DNA of 64,000 bases. Origin: Kalaharituber pfeilii (Eukaryota; Ascomycota; Pezizomycetes; Pezizales; Pezizaceae). The position numbers and the translations under genes were made by a program. The DNA lies in NCBI GenBank assembly GCA_015179045.1, contig WHUZ01000008.1, forward strand, positions 124,001-188,000, given 5' to 3'. The notes beneath the pieces are model-generated. The model ran no database searches. It had not been told where the DNA came from and worked only from the letters and a program-made list of their open reading frames with translations. Each line of letters opens with the position of its first letter. Within the stretch, counting starts at the first letter, position 1. Shown here in pieces: positions 1-12,010 of this stretch.

Positions 1-1590
1 GGTTTTTCCGGTAACTAGTAGGGGATTCAGAGTTGACACTGGAAAAGTACTTTGATTAGTCATGTATTTCATCCGTCGCTTTTCATTATAGCAAGGGTAA
101 TTTGTATGTAGATTTCACTCCTATCTAATTTTTGTTTTGTTACTTGGTGGAATTTCATTATCGCAAGTGGTGTTCGAGTGCAAGGCACCGTCAGATTTTC
201 GCTGTAGCAGGGTCCCGTTGTCGTATAGTAAGGCTCCATCCATGTTGGAGTCCTGCGGTCTGTGAACGCCCATGCGACAATCGCCGTCAGCCGTCTGGGT
301 GCGGGTAGAAGCTTAATCTCATACTGTACTATTCCCGGAAGTTAGTAGCACTTTCATAGATTCATGCGCAAGCCGCTAGCAACCCGTTACTCACCCCAGG
401 ATCTGCCCCAGCTACATATTGCTTTTCACAGCTACGTCGGAACCGTCAAGTACCACGGATCGGATGGGCGGATCAGAGCTACTAGAACTCTCCTTCCCGA
501 ATTAGAGTTCCCACAGGTGCATTGCCGGTATGATATATTACTATATAAAGTGTTTTCACGTCTGATGCGCCTTCTTTAATTTAGTATCTCTGAACGGGAG
601 CCGGCTTGACCATTCAGGTATGAATTTACTATTCGACAAGTCGAAATGTATTACAGTATCGAATTTCACACACCACGTCTTCCGTGAATTTAATTATGCG
701 ATTTTCAATAAGGTAGAAGAGTGAACTATAATAAAATAAGATGACAACATTGGGATGATTTCTATCCAATAGTACAACTTCCCTTGCGTGCTTTGCTTCC
801 CCACGATTCGTTCTATGGCCACTTTGTCAAAAGGCTTATACCCATGGATGAATGCTTGCCCAATTATGCCACTTCCTTCCTAATCCTTACTCCCGCAGGT
901 CTCTGACAATCCACTTGCCCCATACATATTACAAGAGATCCCCAAGTACAGTAGCATCTCCTCCTTTCTCAACCATCGAATTGCAACTATCTTTCCCATT
1001 TCCCTGTTTGCAGTCCTATCCAGTTCCGGACGTCTCTAACTTCCTCATCAGCACTATTCCATGAACCACTCATGAGACTCGAATCGGTCAAGGGGTTTCG
1101 GTGGATGTAGTGACTGAACTGGCACAAGAGTCTCGTGCTGTTGATGTAGTGAGGGGGATGGCAGAAGGGATAGTTGAACCCCAGTCTGTTATTTTCCCTC
1201 ATTCTTCATCATTGAGTTGTTAATTACTTGACATCTGGTTCTTGAATGCTAAGGTCTTGTGCTTATGTCTCCAGGGGTTATAGCAATTTATTGAGGCCTC
1301 TGATGTTGACACTAGTGGCAGGCTCCAGAATGGGTTTCTTTGAGTGTCGCACAATGTTGTGAGTGTGCGCGCGTGTAGTCGCGGGCTCGGGGAGTACTCA
1401 GTGTTGAATTGAGGTGAGCAGTAGAATTCCGGTCCGGTAGTATGTGTTATTACGTAGCCTATGCTCTGTTCAAGTAAATTTGATTGTAAGTTCCGCACCA
1501 TCCAGTGACACTTCTTTCTCTTTCTATCCAAAATGCTCAGTACCTTTATTGCTTTCTATGCTTCTTGTACCTCTCTAATTTTCTGAATAC
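1..1590. other. Unit I head, no gene seen
   Basis: No supportable gene. The stretch matches the heads of Units II and III in blocks, for example the CAAAGTGG/GTCAAAAGG segment near 820, the poly-pyrimidine stretch near 900-1,000 and the GTTGATGTAGTGAGGG stretch near 1,140. Short open frames here lie in repeats and are not preserved between copies. Confidence 0.5.
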
Positions 1591-1870
1591 TGTCTTCTAC
1601 GAAACCTCCCGTGGTGTTCGGAGATCGGTGTCAGTTTCTTGTGGAAGGATTTCCGGGAGAGGTGGAGGGGGGAAGGGAAAATCCTTCCCCTCGCCCTGCT
1701 GTGTTGACAGAAGTGAAGTGTTGGCAACAGGCTTAGAGGTGAGCGCTAAAAATCTTCAAAAGCCCTTCCTTGGTGGAAGAGACCTCGGGAGTCAGGTAGA
1801 CAATTTCTAGAATCAAAATCAGATCACAAATCACCGTATTTTCGAAAGTTTTTGTTGAGTGTAGGTTTCG
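1590..1870 (-). pseudogene. family 2 conserved block, copy 1
   Basis: Read on the minus strand, this block and those near 13.5 and 23.7 kb share two peptide-like stretches: one ending in STKEGL/PTKEGL after a hydrophobic DLILI core, and a Pro-rich stretch of the form PEALPQRADI. The copies differ at many bases yet keep these stretches open, which hints at past coding. In this copy the two stretches are in different frames and stops intervene, so it is treated as broken. I do not recognise the family. The DLILI stretch begins next to a GT and could instead be part of an intron. Confidence 0.25.
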
Positions 1871-3770
1871 CAGGCGCGCCGTGGTTGCAAAGTCGCTTCC
1901 AATCGCTCGTTGGGTCAAGGTGGTTGGCTTCCTATTGCATTTTCTGCCAGATGACAGACATCTGGGATGGAGAAAAAGATGTTCTATTTTTCCTTTAGCT
2001 GGTTGGCATCTGCTTTAATTTGAGGCATTCGCGGGAAACTTAGGTCGGGTCGGGACCCTGTAGTCAGCGTCTGGTTACGAGACTAGGGACCCTGCGCTGT
2101 TGTCACTCTGCTGGCCCCGCACCCGCACCCATGAGATCTTACAGTACTCAACCACCCCCGTGAGCCCAAAAAGGAACATGTGCCCTTCCAGAGTCTACCC
2201 CAGAAAGAAATCGAAATCCTGGTAGCTGCTTCTTCCGCGGGAAGGCTTAGGTTATCTTTGGCTGAACCTTGCTCCCAGATTCTGTGCCAACCAGCATCAC
2301 TTTTTTTGTTTTTTTTGTTTTTTTTTTTGGGGGGGGGGTGGGCTCATTTGGCAGTTGCATTCGCGCAACCCTTGCAGTTGCATTCGCGCACCCTGAGTCC
2401 GTCCGAATTGTTCATGCAATCGTTTCCTGGCAGCCAATTGGTCAGGGTTTCACGCCGAGGGAATTCCGATGGACCGAATTGGTAGACGTGCAGGCATCCG
2501 CCTGCAAGCAAGCCTGAAAAGGACGGCGGAAACTGATACACATGTCAGGGCTTCAGAGTAGGCCTTAAGCCGACCACATGGATTCCTGAGCACAGTGCTG
2601 GTTAACCCTAAGCCTTCAATTAGTCGCCGCCTGCATATCGCCTTTCTTGCGCCTACAGTCTTACCTTGTTATCGATAGCAAGAGTAATTTGTATGTAGGC
2701 GGAAATAACTTCACTCCTATCGCATTTTCTTTTCCTTATTTGGTGGAGTTTCATCATAGCAAGTGGTTTTTGAATGCAAACTGGCCGCTTCATTTTCAAT
2801 TGCAAGGTTTTCGCTATAGTGGGGTTCGTTGTAGCGAGGTAAGGCGGTATAGGCCAAACAACCCCGATGTGCTCGCCGCGTGTCATTAGTGATTGGCCAA
2901 TGGAATTGGTTGACCAAGCAAAAAATCATCCTCCAGCCATATCATGCCGCAGGAAGTGGCAGTGACAGGTTTCGCGGTGAGATGAATGTGTGTATGCCAA
3001 GCATCTCTGATACTCCTCTAAAAGCTGTGCATCCCCAGAACCGTAGCCTGCACCCTTCACTGATTTAATGCTACCAACCAGGTTACTTACCAAACAAAAT
3101 CCATCAAGAGCTTTGCCGGTTATTATATATATGATCTTCACAATGAGACTCGGCAGTGTGTCTCCATAATTCGGCGAAATTAAATTACCGAAGCAAGTGA
3201 ACACCGTGCAGGGTGTGTGCCTACAGGTCCGCGGGACGAACTTGGAATTGTGGTCATCGATTAAGGGAATTTGCAAAATGGGCAAGTCGATGAGCGATAA
3301 GGAGATTACTTTTGGTTAGTTGCATATTCCACTTATTTGGGCACACGCTTTTCACTTTGCGCTTTTGCAGGATGACTCCGGCGAAGGTACCTCCGGTGTC
3401 CTTTAGGCGTTCTGAATCGATGGCTCCAGCCGGACAAAAAGCAAGAAAGCTCGCAGAAAAAATGACCTGCATAAATACATTCACTGGCAGTCCGTACGAA
3501 TTGAGGAGAGTTACATTCCACCACTGCATGCGACAGGAACACGCTGGTGCAAAACAGAACAGATCACGCCTCCAGGTGTTGGAGGCGCAATGCACAAGTT
3601 AGTGTCATTGTTATTCGTAGAAATCGGCGAGAGTTATGTTTTCCATCATGCCATGCCACTCAACACAGGAAAATCGCTGGTGCCAACTAGAACGGATTGC
3701 GCCCCAAGGTGTTGCAGTCGCATGTATATACTAGTGCCATTGACAATCTGGTTACAACTTCGTTCCTCAC
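1871..3770. other. family-1 upstream region, repeats only
   Basis: No gene seen. It contains a T/G homopolymer patch (about 2,302-2,338), a copy of the GTAATTTGTATGTAG block (about 2,687) also present near 99, and tandem promoter repeats of about 124 bp (starting near 3,505 and 3,629, keyed by GAGAGTTA) that recur upstream of copies 3 and 4. Confidence 0.5.
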
Positions 3771-3778
3771 ATATATAG
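3771..3778 (+). promoter_or_regulatory. TATA-like box of family-1 copy 1
   Basis: CATATATAGGG lies 81 nt upstream of the proposed ATG. The same CATATATAGGG-ATGGTATTCC-type segment precedes copy 3 (16,688) and copy 4 (26,304), so it is conserved although the rest of the upstream DNA has drifted. Promoter function is inferred. Confidence 0.4.
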
Positions 3779-3851
3779 GGGTGGTACTCCCCCGCTGAAG
3801 TTAAGCTTTTCGGAACTATCAAATCACTTCCACTCGAAACTTTTGTCCTCA

Positions 3852-4631
3852 ATGGAAGGTCGCATCATGCCACCTTGTGAACCTCACTTGGAGATGCTCT
3901 CAACAGAACTCTTATCTCGCGCTGTCACAAATGCAACATTCATGTTTGCGACTTCAATCCCTCTAAGCCCAAGCATGCAAGGGGCAGGTCAGTTTCTGGT
4001 ATTTCTTCCGCCAGGGATTGAGCCATGCGTGATTATTTGCAGGTGACTATATACATAAATTTACAGAGCAAGCCCATTTCCAGTCTTCGGATACTAATAT
4101 ACAAACAAATATAGCAGGACGGTCCCTAAGGATCCTGAAACCTTGTTGGACAGCCTTCCAGCTGGGCTAGAGGACCAGCAGTTCCATGTGCGAAATATGC
4201 ACACTTGCAATTGCAACCAAGCACCACCATTAGTCAACATTCGATTTCCTGAATTTGACCCAATTACCACTGGCAACACAATTGATGACTCTGTTTCCGA
4301 CATTGTGTCTTCGGCACTGCCAGCGCCATGTCGCAACTATCCGCAAATGGTCAATCATCCCATGGGTGAATGGTTTCTTGATGAGAGCCAGCAAAGCACT
4401 GAGGAAACGTTCAGCAGCATCATCGACCAAAGAGATGCAAGTACACATTTTGACAACCAGACTGCTCAGCTCATCCCCAATGCTGCAGCTGCAGCTTCTC
4501 AACAATCTGAGCTAATGTTCTGGATGTCTCCCAATATTCCGCACAACTTTGTGCCTGCCCCATCTCTTCCGGAATATGGTGTCAGATTTGAAGAACCTGC
4601 CACCCTCTCGGCACCACCGACTCCTTACTAA
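3852..4631 (+). CDS. family 1A orphan protein, copy 1 (two coding exons)
   Basis: Unrecognised 235-residue protein. Exon 1 is 3,852-4,042, intron 1 is 4,043-4,114 (GT...AG, TACTAAT branch site about 20 nt before the acceptor), and exon 2 is 4,115-4,631 ending in TAA. The phase-2 junction keeps the frame, and the same structure recurs in all six copies, which is strong support. ATG 3,852 is chosen because it is conserved in copies 1-5. Features seen are a hydrophobic QFLVFLPPGIEP motif at the end of exon 1, Asn/Gln/Ser-rich low-complexity middle, an AAAAAS run, and the conserved tail PSLPEY...FEEP...APPTPY. There is no signal peptide or membrane span. A TAGCAG tandem acceptor could shift the junction by one codon. 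A further intron-like segment (4,640-4,721) follows the stop, with an exon-3-like frame after it. Confidence 0.6.
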
Positions 4632-4721
4632 AGCAGAAGGTACGCCTAACCTCGACACCAGTGGTAGCATGATTTCTCTACTGTATGTATGCTGAATTAA
4701 GTTGACTGATTGTTGATGCAG

Positions 4722-6799
4722 ACTCACCCCAGTTCTTACAGATCTTACATCGCAACCTCATCTCGGCATACATAGCGTGGCTCAAGCATACCTATACTGT
4801 AGGGGTATTCAAATTGGAATTGAGTTAAACTGTCTTTCCATTATGGTATCTCAATATCCGGGTCATAGATCAGTGGAGGAATTTTGGTCTATTTAACAAT
4901 AAATCTCATTGGTACAAAAATTCTGAGTGTGCGGAATATTGGGTTGAAGACAACGATTAAGTCAAGTTGGAATACAACCAGTGTTTACCAAGATATTGTG
5001 CACTTCCATGTTGACCAGACAATGGTCTCCTAAAATTCACAGACTTGTTCAATTGAATTTGCTTCTAGTATAGAGCATCTAGATACATGTAGAAACCTAT
5101 TCCATACCATAGTTAAGTGCACAAAAATTATTATTGTAGGACGATATTGGAAATGTATTAGTAACATGGGCCCAAATGACTTATGTGATGCAAACTGTAC
5201 AGTAACCCCTGCTGCATGGTGACTTCAAGAATGCTGACGAATAAGCTGAGGCTCTGAGTTTTTAACATGGGGGCCACAGAACTCCACAAATGAACTTTGG
5301 TGCTGGGGGACCAGTTCCAATGACGTTAGTGGATGTAGTGCTACCGGTAGCGCTCATGTTGCCTGAACTTTTAGATTTGGTTCAGACAAATTCGTACATT
5401 CGTCGCACAGCAAATATATTCATCTCGAGTTTGACACCGGACTGGGTACATTCTGGCCCCATACTGGAATCAAAAACAGAATCGGTATATGCCTAAGAGA
5501 TTTTTTAGGCTGACAAGACTAGTCTCACCGGGCCTTTTTGCTGGCCATCAGTGTCTACATAAGGAACGACTGAATTCTCATCACATAGTACGTTGATCGG
5601 GTGATAAGCTTACAACAAACATGCTGTGCTCTTGCGAATCGACGTTCACGCCTTTTTTTTAGCTTTCATAACCCCGCAACCCCGCATACAGGCTACCAGC
5701 CTATGGCAGTGCTGTTTTCACGCCTTGTTGCGCCGACAGCACATGCGGCTCAAAAATTTCGGCAACCAAAGTCTCTGCTCTTGTTCATAATAAGCAAGTA
5801 TATTCCCCACGCAGTAGTATTGGATGCATGAAATTCCCTCATCTAAGCTTGGGCTTTAGACTTCTCTCACTAGGTGCATATTTATATGCGCACTTAACAT
5901 ACCTAATAAGGTAGTGGTGGTTGCATACAAAGTACTATGAATCTATCTCTGAACATGGATTGTGAGGTGGGGGGGTCTGCTGTGGCCGTTCTCGTGCCCA
6001 GACCATTATTTTCGGCCTCCGCCTTACGGTGTCTTTGGTTATTTGGTGGCAGCACACCGCCTCTTCGGGCACGAGATCATTCCTTGACCGCCACCGTGCA
6101 ACTGGAATGAAGTCATGGTATCGGTGTTAAATGCATATGCATATGCAGGTCAAGATACCTAATATGGTAGGAGGGGTCGCATACCAAGTACGGTGAATCT
6201 ATCTCTGAACTAGGAGTGGGGGATGCCTTTCGTGGACGCCAACGTATTTTAGTGCTATGATAGTACCCTCGAAGCGGTTGGAATCTCGCTAACAAAGGCG
6301 TAACCGAGAACACGGTAATTAGCAGCGTTGCGACAGGTATTAACCCCCCCACGCCACCCATTGCCAACATGCGATCGTCACTTTAGGACAAGCGGCCAAT
6401 GGGAGCCTCGTTTTTCGCAAAGGTGCAGGTGATTTCTGCTGCGAGCATCGTTACAGCGACGCTACATGCAATCGTCATTAAGCCGCCAATGAAATTTATA
6501 CCTCTCAGGTTTTTCAGTTGGGAAGCAGTGGACCTTTTCCAGGTGTGGGGTGGAGGACAGTTAGCCTTCCTCTGTCTAAGGGGTGGAGATGTGGGTTAAT
6601 TCTAGTTTGGTATCTGGTTCGGTTTGCACACCAATATGTGTTCTTTTTTCCCTTCTAGTATTTCTCCTGTGGTATAATTGCTTTTGCCAGAAAAGTTGGC
6701 AGTGGCCCATAAAGCAAAGTGAGACTCTTCAACAGCGGTGACAACCTATTATTTACCTATGCTTCGCATCATATAGCACGTTAATTAGGGTCGATTTAC
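4722..6799. other. family-1 3' flank, no gene seen
   Basis: No supportable gene. The first 1.1 kb matches 17,700-18,880 and 27,720-28,930 (for example the CTAGATACATGTAGAAACC block near 5,080). A local direct duplication of about 100 bp, keyed by GAATCTATCTCTGAAC, starts near 5,939 and again near 6,193. A short LINE tail is inserted at 5,655-5,716. Confidence 0.5.
5655..5716 (-). mobile_element. 62-bp LINE tail-B micro-insertion
   Basis: A T-run is followed by the reverse complement of the tail-B 3' end (AACCCCGCATACAGGCTACC, as at 49,543). The repeat TTCACGCCTT flanks it at 5,645-5,654 and 5,717-5,726, consistent with a target-site duplication. Confidence 0.65.
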
Positions 6800-6906
6800 C
6801 TTTCTACAATGAATGGCATCTCTTCATCAATTCTTGTGATATGCTGCGGTTCAAGTGCGCTGCTAGAGAAATCTGCCGTGTGCCTCCTCCACTGCGAGGT
6901 ATTCGT
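6800..6906 (-). pseudogene. family 3 first exon, copy 1, start codon lost
   Basis: Minus-strand counterpart of the exons at 20,852-20,958 and 35,100-35,202. All three encode a peptide containing ITRIDxEE and end at a GTAAAT or GTAAGG donor. Here the codon matching the ATG of the other copies is ACG (6,904-6,906), so translation from this point is unlikely. The protein is unrecognised and downstream exons could not be assigned. Confidence 0.35.
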
Positions 6907-7565
6907 AGTTTGTGAGTGATGGGTTTGACGGGAGTTGGTTGTCTGCTTTTTCGAGGTGTATTCGGTATGGGGAATTCTGGTACTAAACATAAATTTTTTT
7001 TTTGTGGCCTGGCGCCTCATAAACACACACAATGTATTTCGCCTCTTCGAATTCCCATCTTTTCATCGCGCGGAGTTTTTGACAAAAAAATGCCAAGATG
7101 TGCGAGGTAGGTGTGGTAGCAGCTCAAAGAGGTAAAAAAGTTCCCCATAATTCGGAGGAAACTGGCCAAGTATGTAGCCGACCGCAAATGGGCACTGCTA
7201 TAGCAAGGGTAGCGTAAGGCTGCAGGCTGCCTAGACAGGGACCGTCGCTGCGGTCCCGCCGAACTCATGTGGGAACTGATTTACGCACGCTGTATGCTTC
7301 CTTGTCGTATGGCGATCGCAAAATCGATGCCTGCAGCACTGGCCACATTTACTTATGTAGTCTGATTAGGGCACACTCGCGACTGGTTACCCTGGTCAAG
7401 GGTCAACTACATTTGCGAGATCTGCGAGGGGCTAAACCTAGGGCCTACTGTAATAGCATGCACGCATGCATGCCCATCGCGGTGTTTTGAAACTGGATAC
7501 CTCAAATTCACAGCTCAAACGCTACCAACTAGACAGCGAATTCATTTAACGCTTTTGCCATTTAT
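6907..7565. other. repeat block, no gene seen
   Basis: Matches 20,960-21,200 and 35,203-35,480 (GGTATGGGGAATC and the GCCTC..CA block). Nothing here looks coding. The GCATGCACGCATGCATGC stretch near 7,457 is a short palindromic repeat. Confidence 0.45.
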
Positions 7566-7865
7566 AATATTCTTCTGTACAAACAACTCTAACGACGAGA
7601 CCCAACATATTTATTATCCGGTTCTGCAAGTACATAGGGACGGTGTTCCATACTACTCCATACAAGATTTAATCCCAGCACTGATCCCGGGTTGAAACTC
7701 CAACAGACTTGCCGGAATCCCATACTTCTTCCTATGGCATTCACGTTTTCCCTGTCTTCTTTACTGCTTGCTTTCGAAGTAACCATACAATTTTATTCTC
7801 ATCTTTTACCTTCTATAGAAGGTCCCTAAAACTAGAGCTTCTGTCAACAGAGCTCGTACATCTCT
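7566..7865 (+). pseudogene. family 1B remnant (promoter and start of exon 1)
   Basis: Matches the promoter and first about 45 coding bases of copy 5 (36,570-36,905): both carry CTTCTGTCAACAGAGCT or a near-identical form and the CATTCACG...GCTTTACTGCTTGC-type leader. The codon matching the copy-5 ATG is ATA (7,816-7,818) and homology stops near 7,865, so it cannot encode the protein. It marks the family-1B slot in Unit I. Confidence 0.6.
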
Positions 7866-8985
7866 CTCCTATTTTTTCATAAATAATCAAGCACACTAAT
7901 AGATGATTATGTGGCTAACTTTATGAGTCATTATATTATCCTTGCAGGAATTATCACAACTCATAGAAAGTGGCATTTGAATGTGAACCAGATGAAGGCA
8001 CTGTGACATTTTAAGGATTTTAAGGTTTTCGCTATAGTGGGGCTAGCTATCGCAAGATAAGACTGTGGGTACATGCAACGATCCTGTTGTCTTTTTTCCT
8101 GGGTGCAGGTAAATTTAAGCTTAATCTAATATCATTCCCGGTGCCTCAAAAGTTAATAGCATATCCTAGTCTCGTGCCAAGCTGCTAGCAGCCCCGCCCG
8201 CATAGTAAGCGCTCCCCGCGCCGCACGCGCCGCCCTAGGCCTGTCATGAGGCCTCCAGCACTCAACAACTCCCGTCGATCTCAACGATATATGTGCCCTT
8301 CCAGCTTCGACCCAAAAAGGAAATGTGTCTTGCGAGGTCCCATTCAGATTTTCAGGGCTAGCTAAAGCTGAGTGGCTGGCAGGGCTTAGGGTGGCTTTGT
8401 TTCCGAAGTTCCGAACCACGCCCCGAAGAGTTTTCCGAAGATTGCATGTCACACAGACGATGCATACGAGTAGTCAGGTACATTTCCTTTTTTTTGGGTT
8501 CTCTTATCAGCCGAGCATTTGCATCGTAGTATGAAGTTGGATGGCATACAAACGATCGAATTCGTATATGCGCAGGGCGTCAGTCTGCCTAGCAAGACTA
8601 AACAGGGTGCATGGTGAGAACATGAGGATTCGGAAACCATACCGTACGTGCGGACAGAGCTTCCACCTCGTGCCTGCCTTCTTTGCAATCCAAAACAAGT
8701 GATCACCGTGTCTCATTAGTGGTTGACTAATTGAATTCAATCAATCGTGTGGCCGTGTCACGACGATCCAAGTGAAATTCACAACTCTTGCATGCGCAAA
8801 TGCCAAGCCTCTGATAGCGCTACCACTTTAGCCTGGCGGGACGTAAAAGGATAACACGCGAATGCGACAACTAGGCGACATGGCAAACAAAAATCCATCA
8901 TCCATCAAATGCTTTTTTACATATATATATGACCCCCACAATGAAATCCAACAGTGGGTCCCTATCCAAAATTTAGTTGGTATTC
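7866..8985. other. copy-2 upstream region, no gene seen
   Basis: No supportable gene. Contains the GTTTTCGCTATAGTGGGGCT block (about 8,023), also at 21,279, and a diverged version of the 2,100-3,000 block, meaning the region upstream of family 1A was duplicated again inside Unit I. Confidence 0.45.
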
Positions 8986-8992
8986 TATATAT
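8986..8992 (+). promoter_or_regulatory. TATA-like box of family-1 copy 2
   Basis: TATATAT lies 105 nt before the ATG, in the position of the CATATATAGGG box of copies 1, 3 and 4. The match to that box is weaker. A second AT-rich candidate is ACATATATATATGACC near 8,920. Confidence 0.3.
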
Positions 8993-9090
8993 CTTCCCAC
9001 GAAATTCAACCCCTTCGTTAAGTGTTCATGGTCTTGTACTTCCCCCGAAGCTGCTTATCAAAACACTTCTACTCGGAACTTCTGTACTCA

Positions 9091-9870
9091 ATGGAAGGTC
9101 ACATGATGCCAGCTTTTGAACCTGCCTTAGAGCTGCTATCAACAGGGCTCTTACCTCTCACAGTCACAAATACAATGTTCATGACCCCTACTGCCATTTC
9201 GCTAAGCCCAAGTATGCAAAGAGCAAGTCAGTTTCTCATATTTCTTCCACCAGGGATTGGGCTGCGGGGGATTCTTGTCAGGTAATTATAAACATAAATT
9301 TACAATGCAAGCCTATTTCCAATTTCCGGGTACTAATATACCAACAAATACAGCCGAACCATATCCGGAGGTGTTGAAAGCTTTTTGGACAATGTTCCTG
9401 CCACGCTGGAGGACCAACAGTCGGATGTGCAAAATATTTACACGTGCAATTGCAACCAACCACTGGCATTGGTTAATGATCCATTTCCTCACTATGACAA
9501 ACTTATCACCAGCGACACAATTGACGGCTCTATTTTCGATGGTGTGTCATCAGCGATACCACCACCCTCAGGCAGTCATCCGCAAATCCTCAATTCCATG
9601 GGTGAATGCTTGCTCAAGGAGAACCAGAAGAGCACTGAGGAACTACTCAGTGGCATAATAGAGCCAAGAGATCCTGGTACTACTTTTGATAACCAGAATG
9701 CCCAGCCCATTTCGAATGCTGCAGTTTCGGCTTCGCAACAATCTCAAGTCATGTTCTGGATGTCGCCCGATATTCCGCACGACTTTGTGCCAGCCCCGTC
9801 ACTCCCGGACTATGGAATCAGATTTGAGGAACCTGTAATATTCGCGACTTCTCCTCCTGTTACCCGCTAG
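9091..9870 (+). CDS. family 1A orphan protein, copy 2
   Basis: Unrecognised 235-residue protein. Exon 1 is 9,091-9,281, intron 9,282-9,353 (GTAATT...CAG with TACTAAT branch site) and exon 2 9,354-9,870 (TAG). It has the QFLIFLPPGI motif and a PSLPDYGIRFEEP tail, but its end is PPVTR instead of PPTPY. A second intron-like segment follows the stop (9,874-9,958). Unlike copies 1, 3, 4 and 6, the bases between TAG and the donor keep phase 0. Readthrough plus splicing would therefore enter an 18-codon exon 3 (9,959-10,012, TGA) matching copy 5. So this copy is one stop codon away from the three-exon form. Expression is unknown. Confidence 0.58.
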
Positions 9871-10356
9871 AGGGTAAGTTAAACCTGAACGCCAATGATA
9901 GTATTATCATGTTTGCATGTGTGCATGGTGCACCAGGCTAACTGTGATACATAAGCAGGCTCATCTCAGTACTTGTGGATCCAGGATTGCAATCTCATTT
10001 AGATATAGCTGAGCCCATGGCTCAAATTGACCTATACCCCCATCATTTCATCATTGATTATCACCATCTGTTAGTTATCTATTTCGTTATTTATTTTCAT
10101 GTTTAATGCATTCCTCCCTTACACCTATTCATCATAGGGGATTTATTTTCGAATTACCGGACAAACCGAAGCAGGAGGAGTTGCTCTATCGGAATTGTTA
10201 TAGTCTGTGGGGATAGGATGGTGGCTAAGGTCGTTTTCTTGTTCAGCTTTTCTTAGGTCCTTTTCTTTATTTCCCTTGTAATTTCGAAGATTTCTCGCCA
10301 TAGCCCATCCCAGTACATGATTTCAGAATCCTGTCTAGGCATTCGGCAAATAGAAC

Positions 10357-10404
10357 TTTTTTTTTCTTTTTCCTCATTGCTCGTATACCACCCTGGGGGC
10401 TACG
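10357..10404 (-). mobile_element. 48-bp LINE tail-A micro-insertion
   Basis: T-rich run followed by the reverse complement of tail A (GTATACCACCCTGGGGGCTA, compare 59,595). AAATAGAAC flanks both sides (10,348-10,356; 10,405-10,413). The T-run is interrupted, suggesting greater age than other copies. Confidence 0.55.
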
Positions 10405-10821
10405 AAATAGAACAGTGGATGGAAGTGTAGCCCCTTGCAAGAACGCGAAGGCGTGGACCTGTACATTTTATGTTAAAACTCGAATTCCTCGGGTGTTTGA
10501 GACGGTACTGTATATCTTGAGCTATCTTCTATCAAACTTTGCCAATTCAGTAATCCAGAAATGGATTAGTGCGTCCGGACTGCAAGTATGCAGTAGTCAG
10601 GTGTCCGAATACTTTTGAAGCTACTGTATCATAGCTAGCATGGCCGCTAAACCAGCTGCCGACTACGGTAGTCGCGTGAGGGTTATGCAGATCAGGGATG
10701 CCCATGATCGGATCAGATAGTGGTAGCTGCACGTGCAGTGGGTGTGATTAACGGAGGATTCAGCTGGCGTCATCTTAAGTCTGAGCTCTGCCCAGCTACA
10801 GTGTCACGCACCAGGGTATGG

Positions 10822-10867
10822 AATAGCTGCACGCGGGCTCATGTGACAAAAAAAAGAAGAAAAAAAG
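10822..10867 (+). mobile_element. LINE tail-B relic
   Basis: TAGCTGCACGCGGGCTCATG followed by an A-rich run with G interruptions. No target duplication could be identified. Confidence 0.4.
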
Positions 10868-11244
10868 ACCATCCATGAGGCGCTATTCAAATTACCGATA
10901 GAGGTAGCTTGGGGTTGGTGCGATATTTATGGGAAGTTGGAATAGGCCATGTCGGAAAGTATTTGAACGGTGTCTACACGGGAGGTTCACACTAGTCCCT
11001 GGGCTGCTTAGGTTTGATGGAGCATTGCTTTCGTCAGGGCGACAACGATTTTTACCAAATCGTACTGCAGCCTGAACAGTGGCAAACCCGCCACTGTGAA
11101 CTAGCTTAGCCTAATGTACTACTAGAAGCATGCAACAAATTCGGCTACCTACCCACATGCGTAAACGTATTTACGGTACGAACCCATGCCCCCATCACTC
11201 TCCTAGGTCACCAATCATCGACTGTGGAAGTTCTCCAGTAACTA

Positions 11245-12008
11245 CTGTCTTTCACCACAAAGCGACGTACACCACGTCCCGACGCACGTTTCACACCAAA
11301 ACTGAGCATGCGCGACAACATATATCTCAACCACCAGAATAGAATTTGGCATCCAGCTTGTGAAGGGGTTAAATAAAGGACTAATCTTCATATTCCACAC
11401 CTTAGCTTCTTCAGAAATGATGTTTGAAGGGGCTTATGATTCCATGAATTCACACCACACATTGGCATAGGCTTGGCATATATTTTTCGCTGTAATACCA
11501 CGAGCATTGAATTCCACTTGTCACATCTGAATTAAATCTGATAAAAACAGTAGGACATTCTCATAGAAATTGTATGCAATAATTGTATAGGAAAACTACC
11601 AGAAATGGCAATTTGATGTATGAAATAGGCATTAAACATCAAGCCAATCAAAGCATTAACTATTAAGAGACCTATTGAGGAGGCTCTCTAGCCACAATTC
11701 TATAGCCGTTATGGTGAGCGTTGAAGGGAAGTAGTGCGTTCTACCCTCCAGTGCACTTTGTATGAGAATTCCATATAAATGCATGCCAAGACATCAATGC
11801 AAAACTCATGGTGCCATTGATTGATCACAATGTTTTTTCAGAGCAAGTAGAGATATTAAAAGTGAAGAATAAACCTTTATTTATTTCCCCTGAAAAGCAC
11901 ATACAAAATTTTATTCTGGTGGTTGAGATATATGTTGTCGCGCATGCTCAGTTTTGGTGTAAAACGTGCGCCGGGACGTGGTGTACGTCGCTTTGTGGTG
12001 AAAGACAG
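11245..12008. mobile_element. 764-bp TIR element at a TA site, non-autonomous
   Basis: The ends are inverted repeats of about 105 bp (left 11,245-11,350, right 11,900-12,008) with only a handful of mismatches, beginning CTGTCTTTCACCACAAAG. TA flanks both sides (11,243-11,244; 12,009-12,010). The start of Unit I shows the related site without the element: GTAAC-TAG-TAGGGGATTC at about 11-28, against GTAAC-TA[element]TA-GGGAATTC here. No transposase frame lies inside, so it is a passenger. TA target and CTGT ends fit Tc1/mariner-type elements, though such long ends are less usual. Confidence 0.72.
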
Positions 12009-12010
12009 TA

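Larger units (their letters stand above)
1..11240. repeat. Unit I of a three-copy segmental duplication
   Basis: First of three diverged direct copies of a 10-12 kb segment. Blocks matching Units II and III by eye include the head (about 20-190, compare 12,010-12,240), the GCTTTTCACAGCT block (about 410, compare 12,393 and 22,360), family 2 (1.6 kb, compare 13.5 and 23.7 kb), family 1A (3.85 kb, compare 16.8 and 26.4 kb) and family 3 (6.85 kb, compare 20.9 and 35.1 kb). Unit I alone also has a second family-1A gene at 9.09 kb, preceded by its own copy of the upstream block. The right boundary is inferred from the start of Unit II homology. Confidence 0.7.
10013..11242. other. Unit I tail, no gene seen
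   Basis: No supportable gene. Contains two LINE-tail relics (10,357-10,404 and about 10,822-10,867). A GTCCGAATACTTTTG motif near 10,602 resembles the end of a Tc1/mariner-like element, but no partner was found nearby. Confidence 0.45.
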
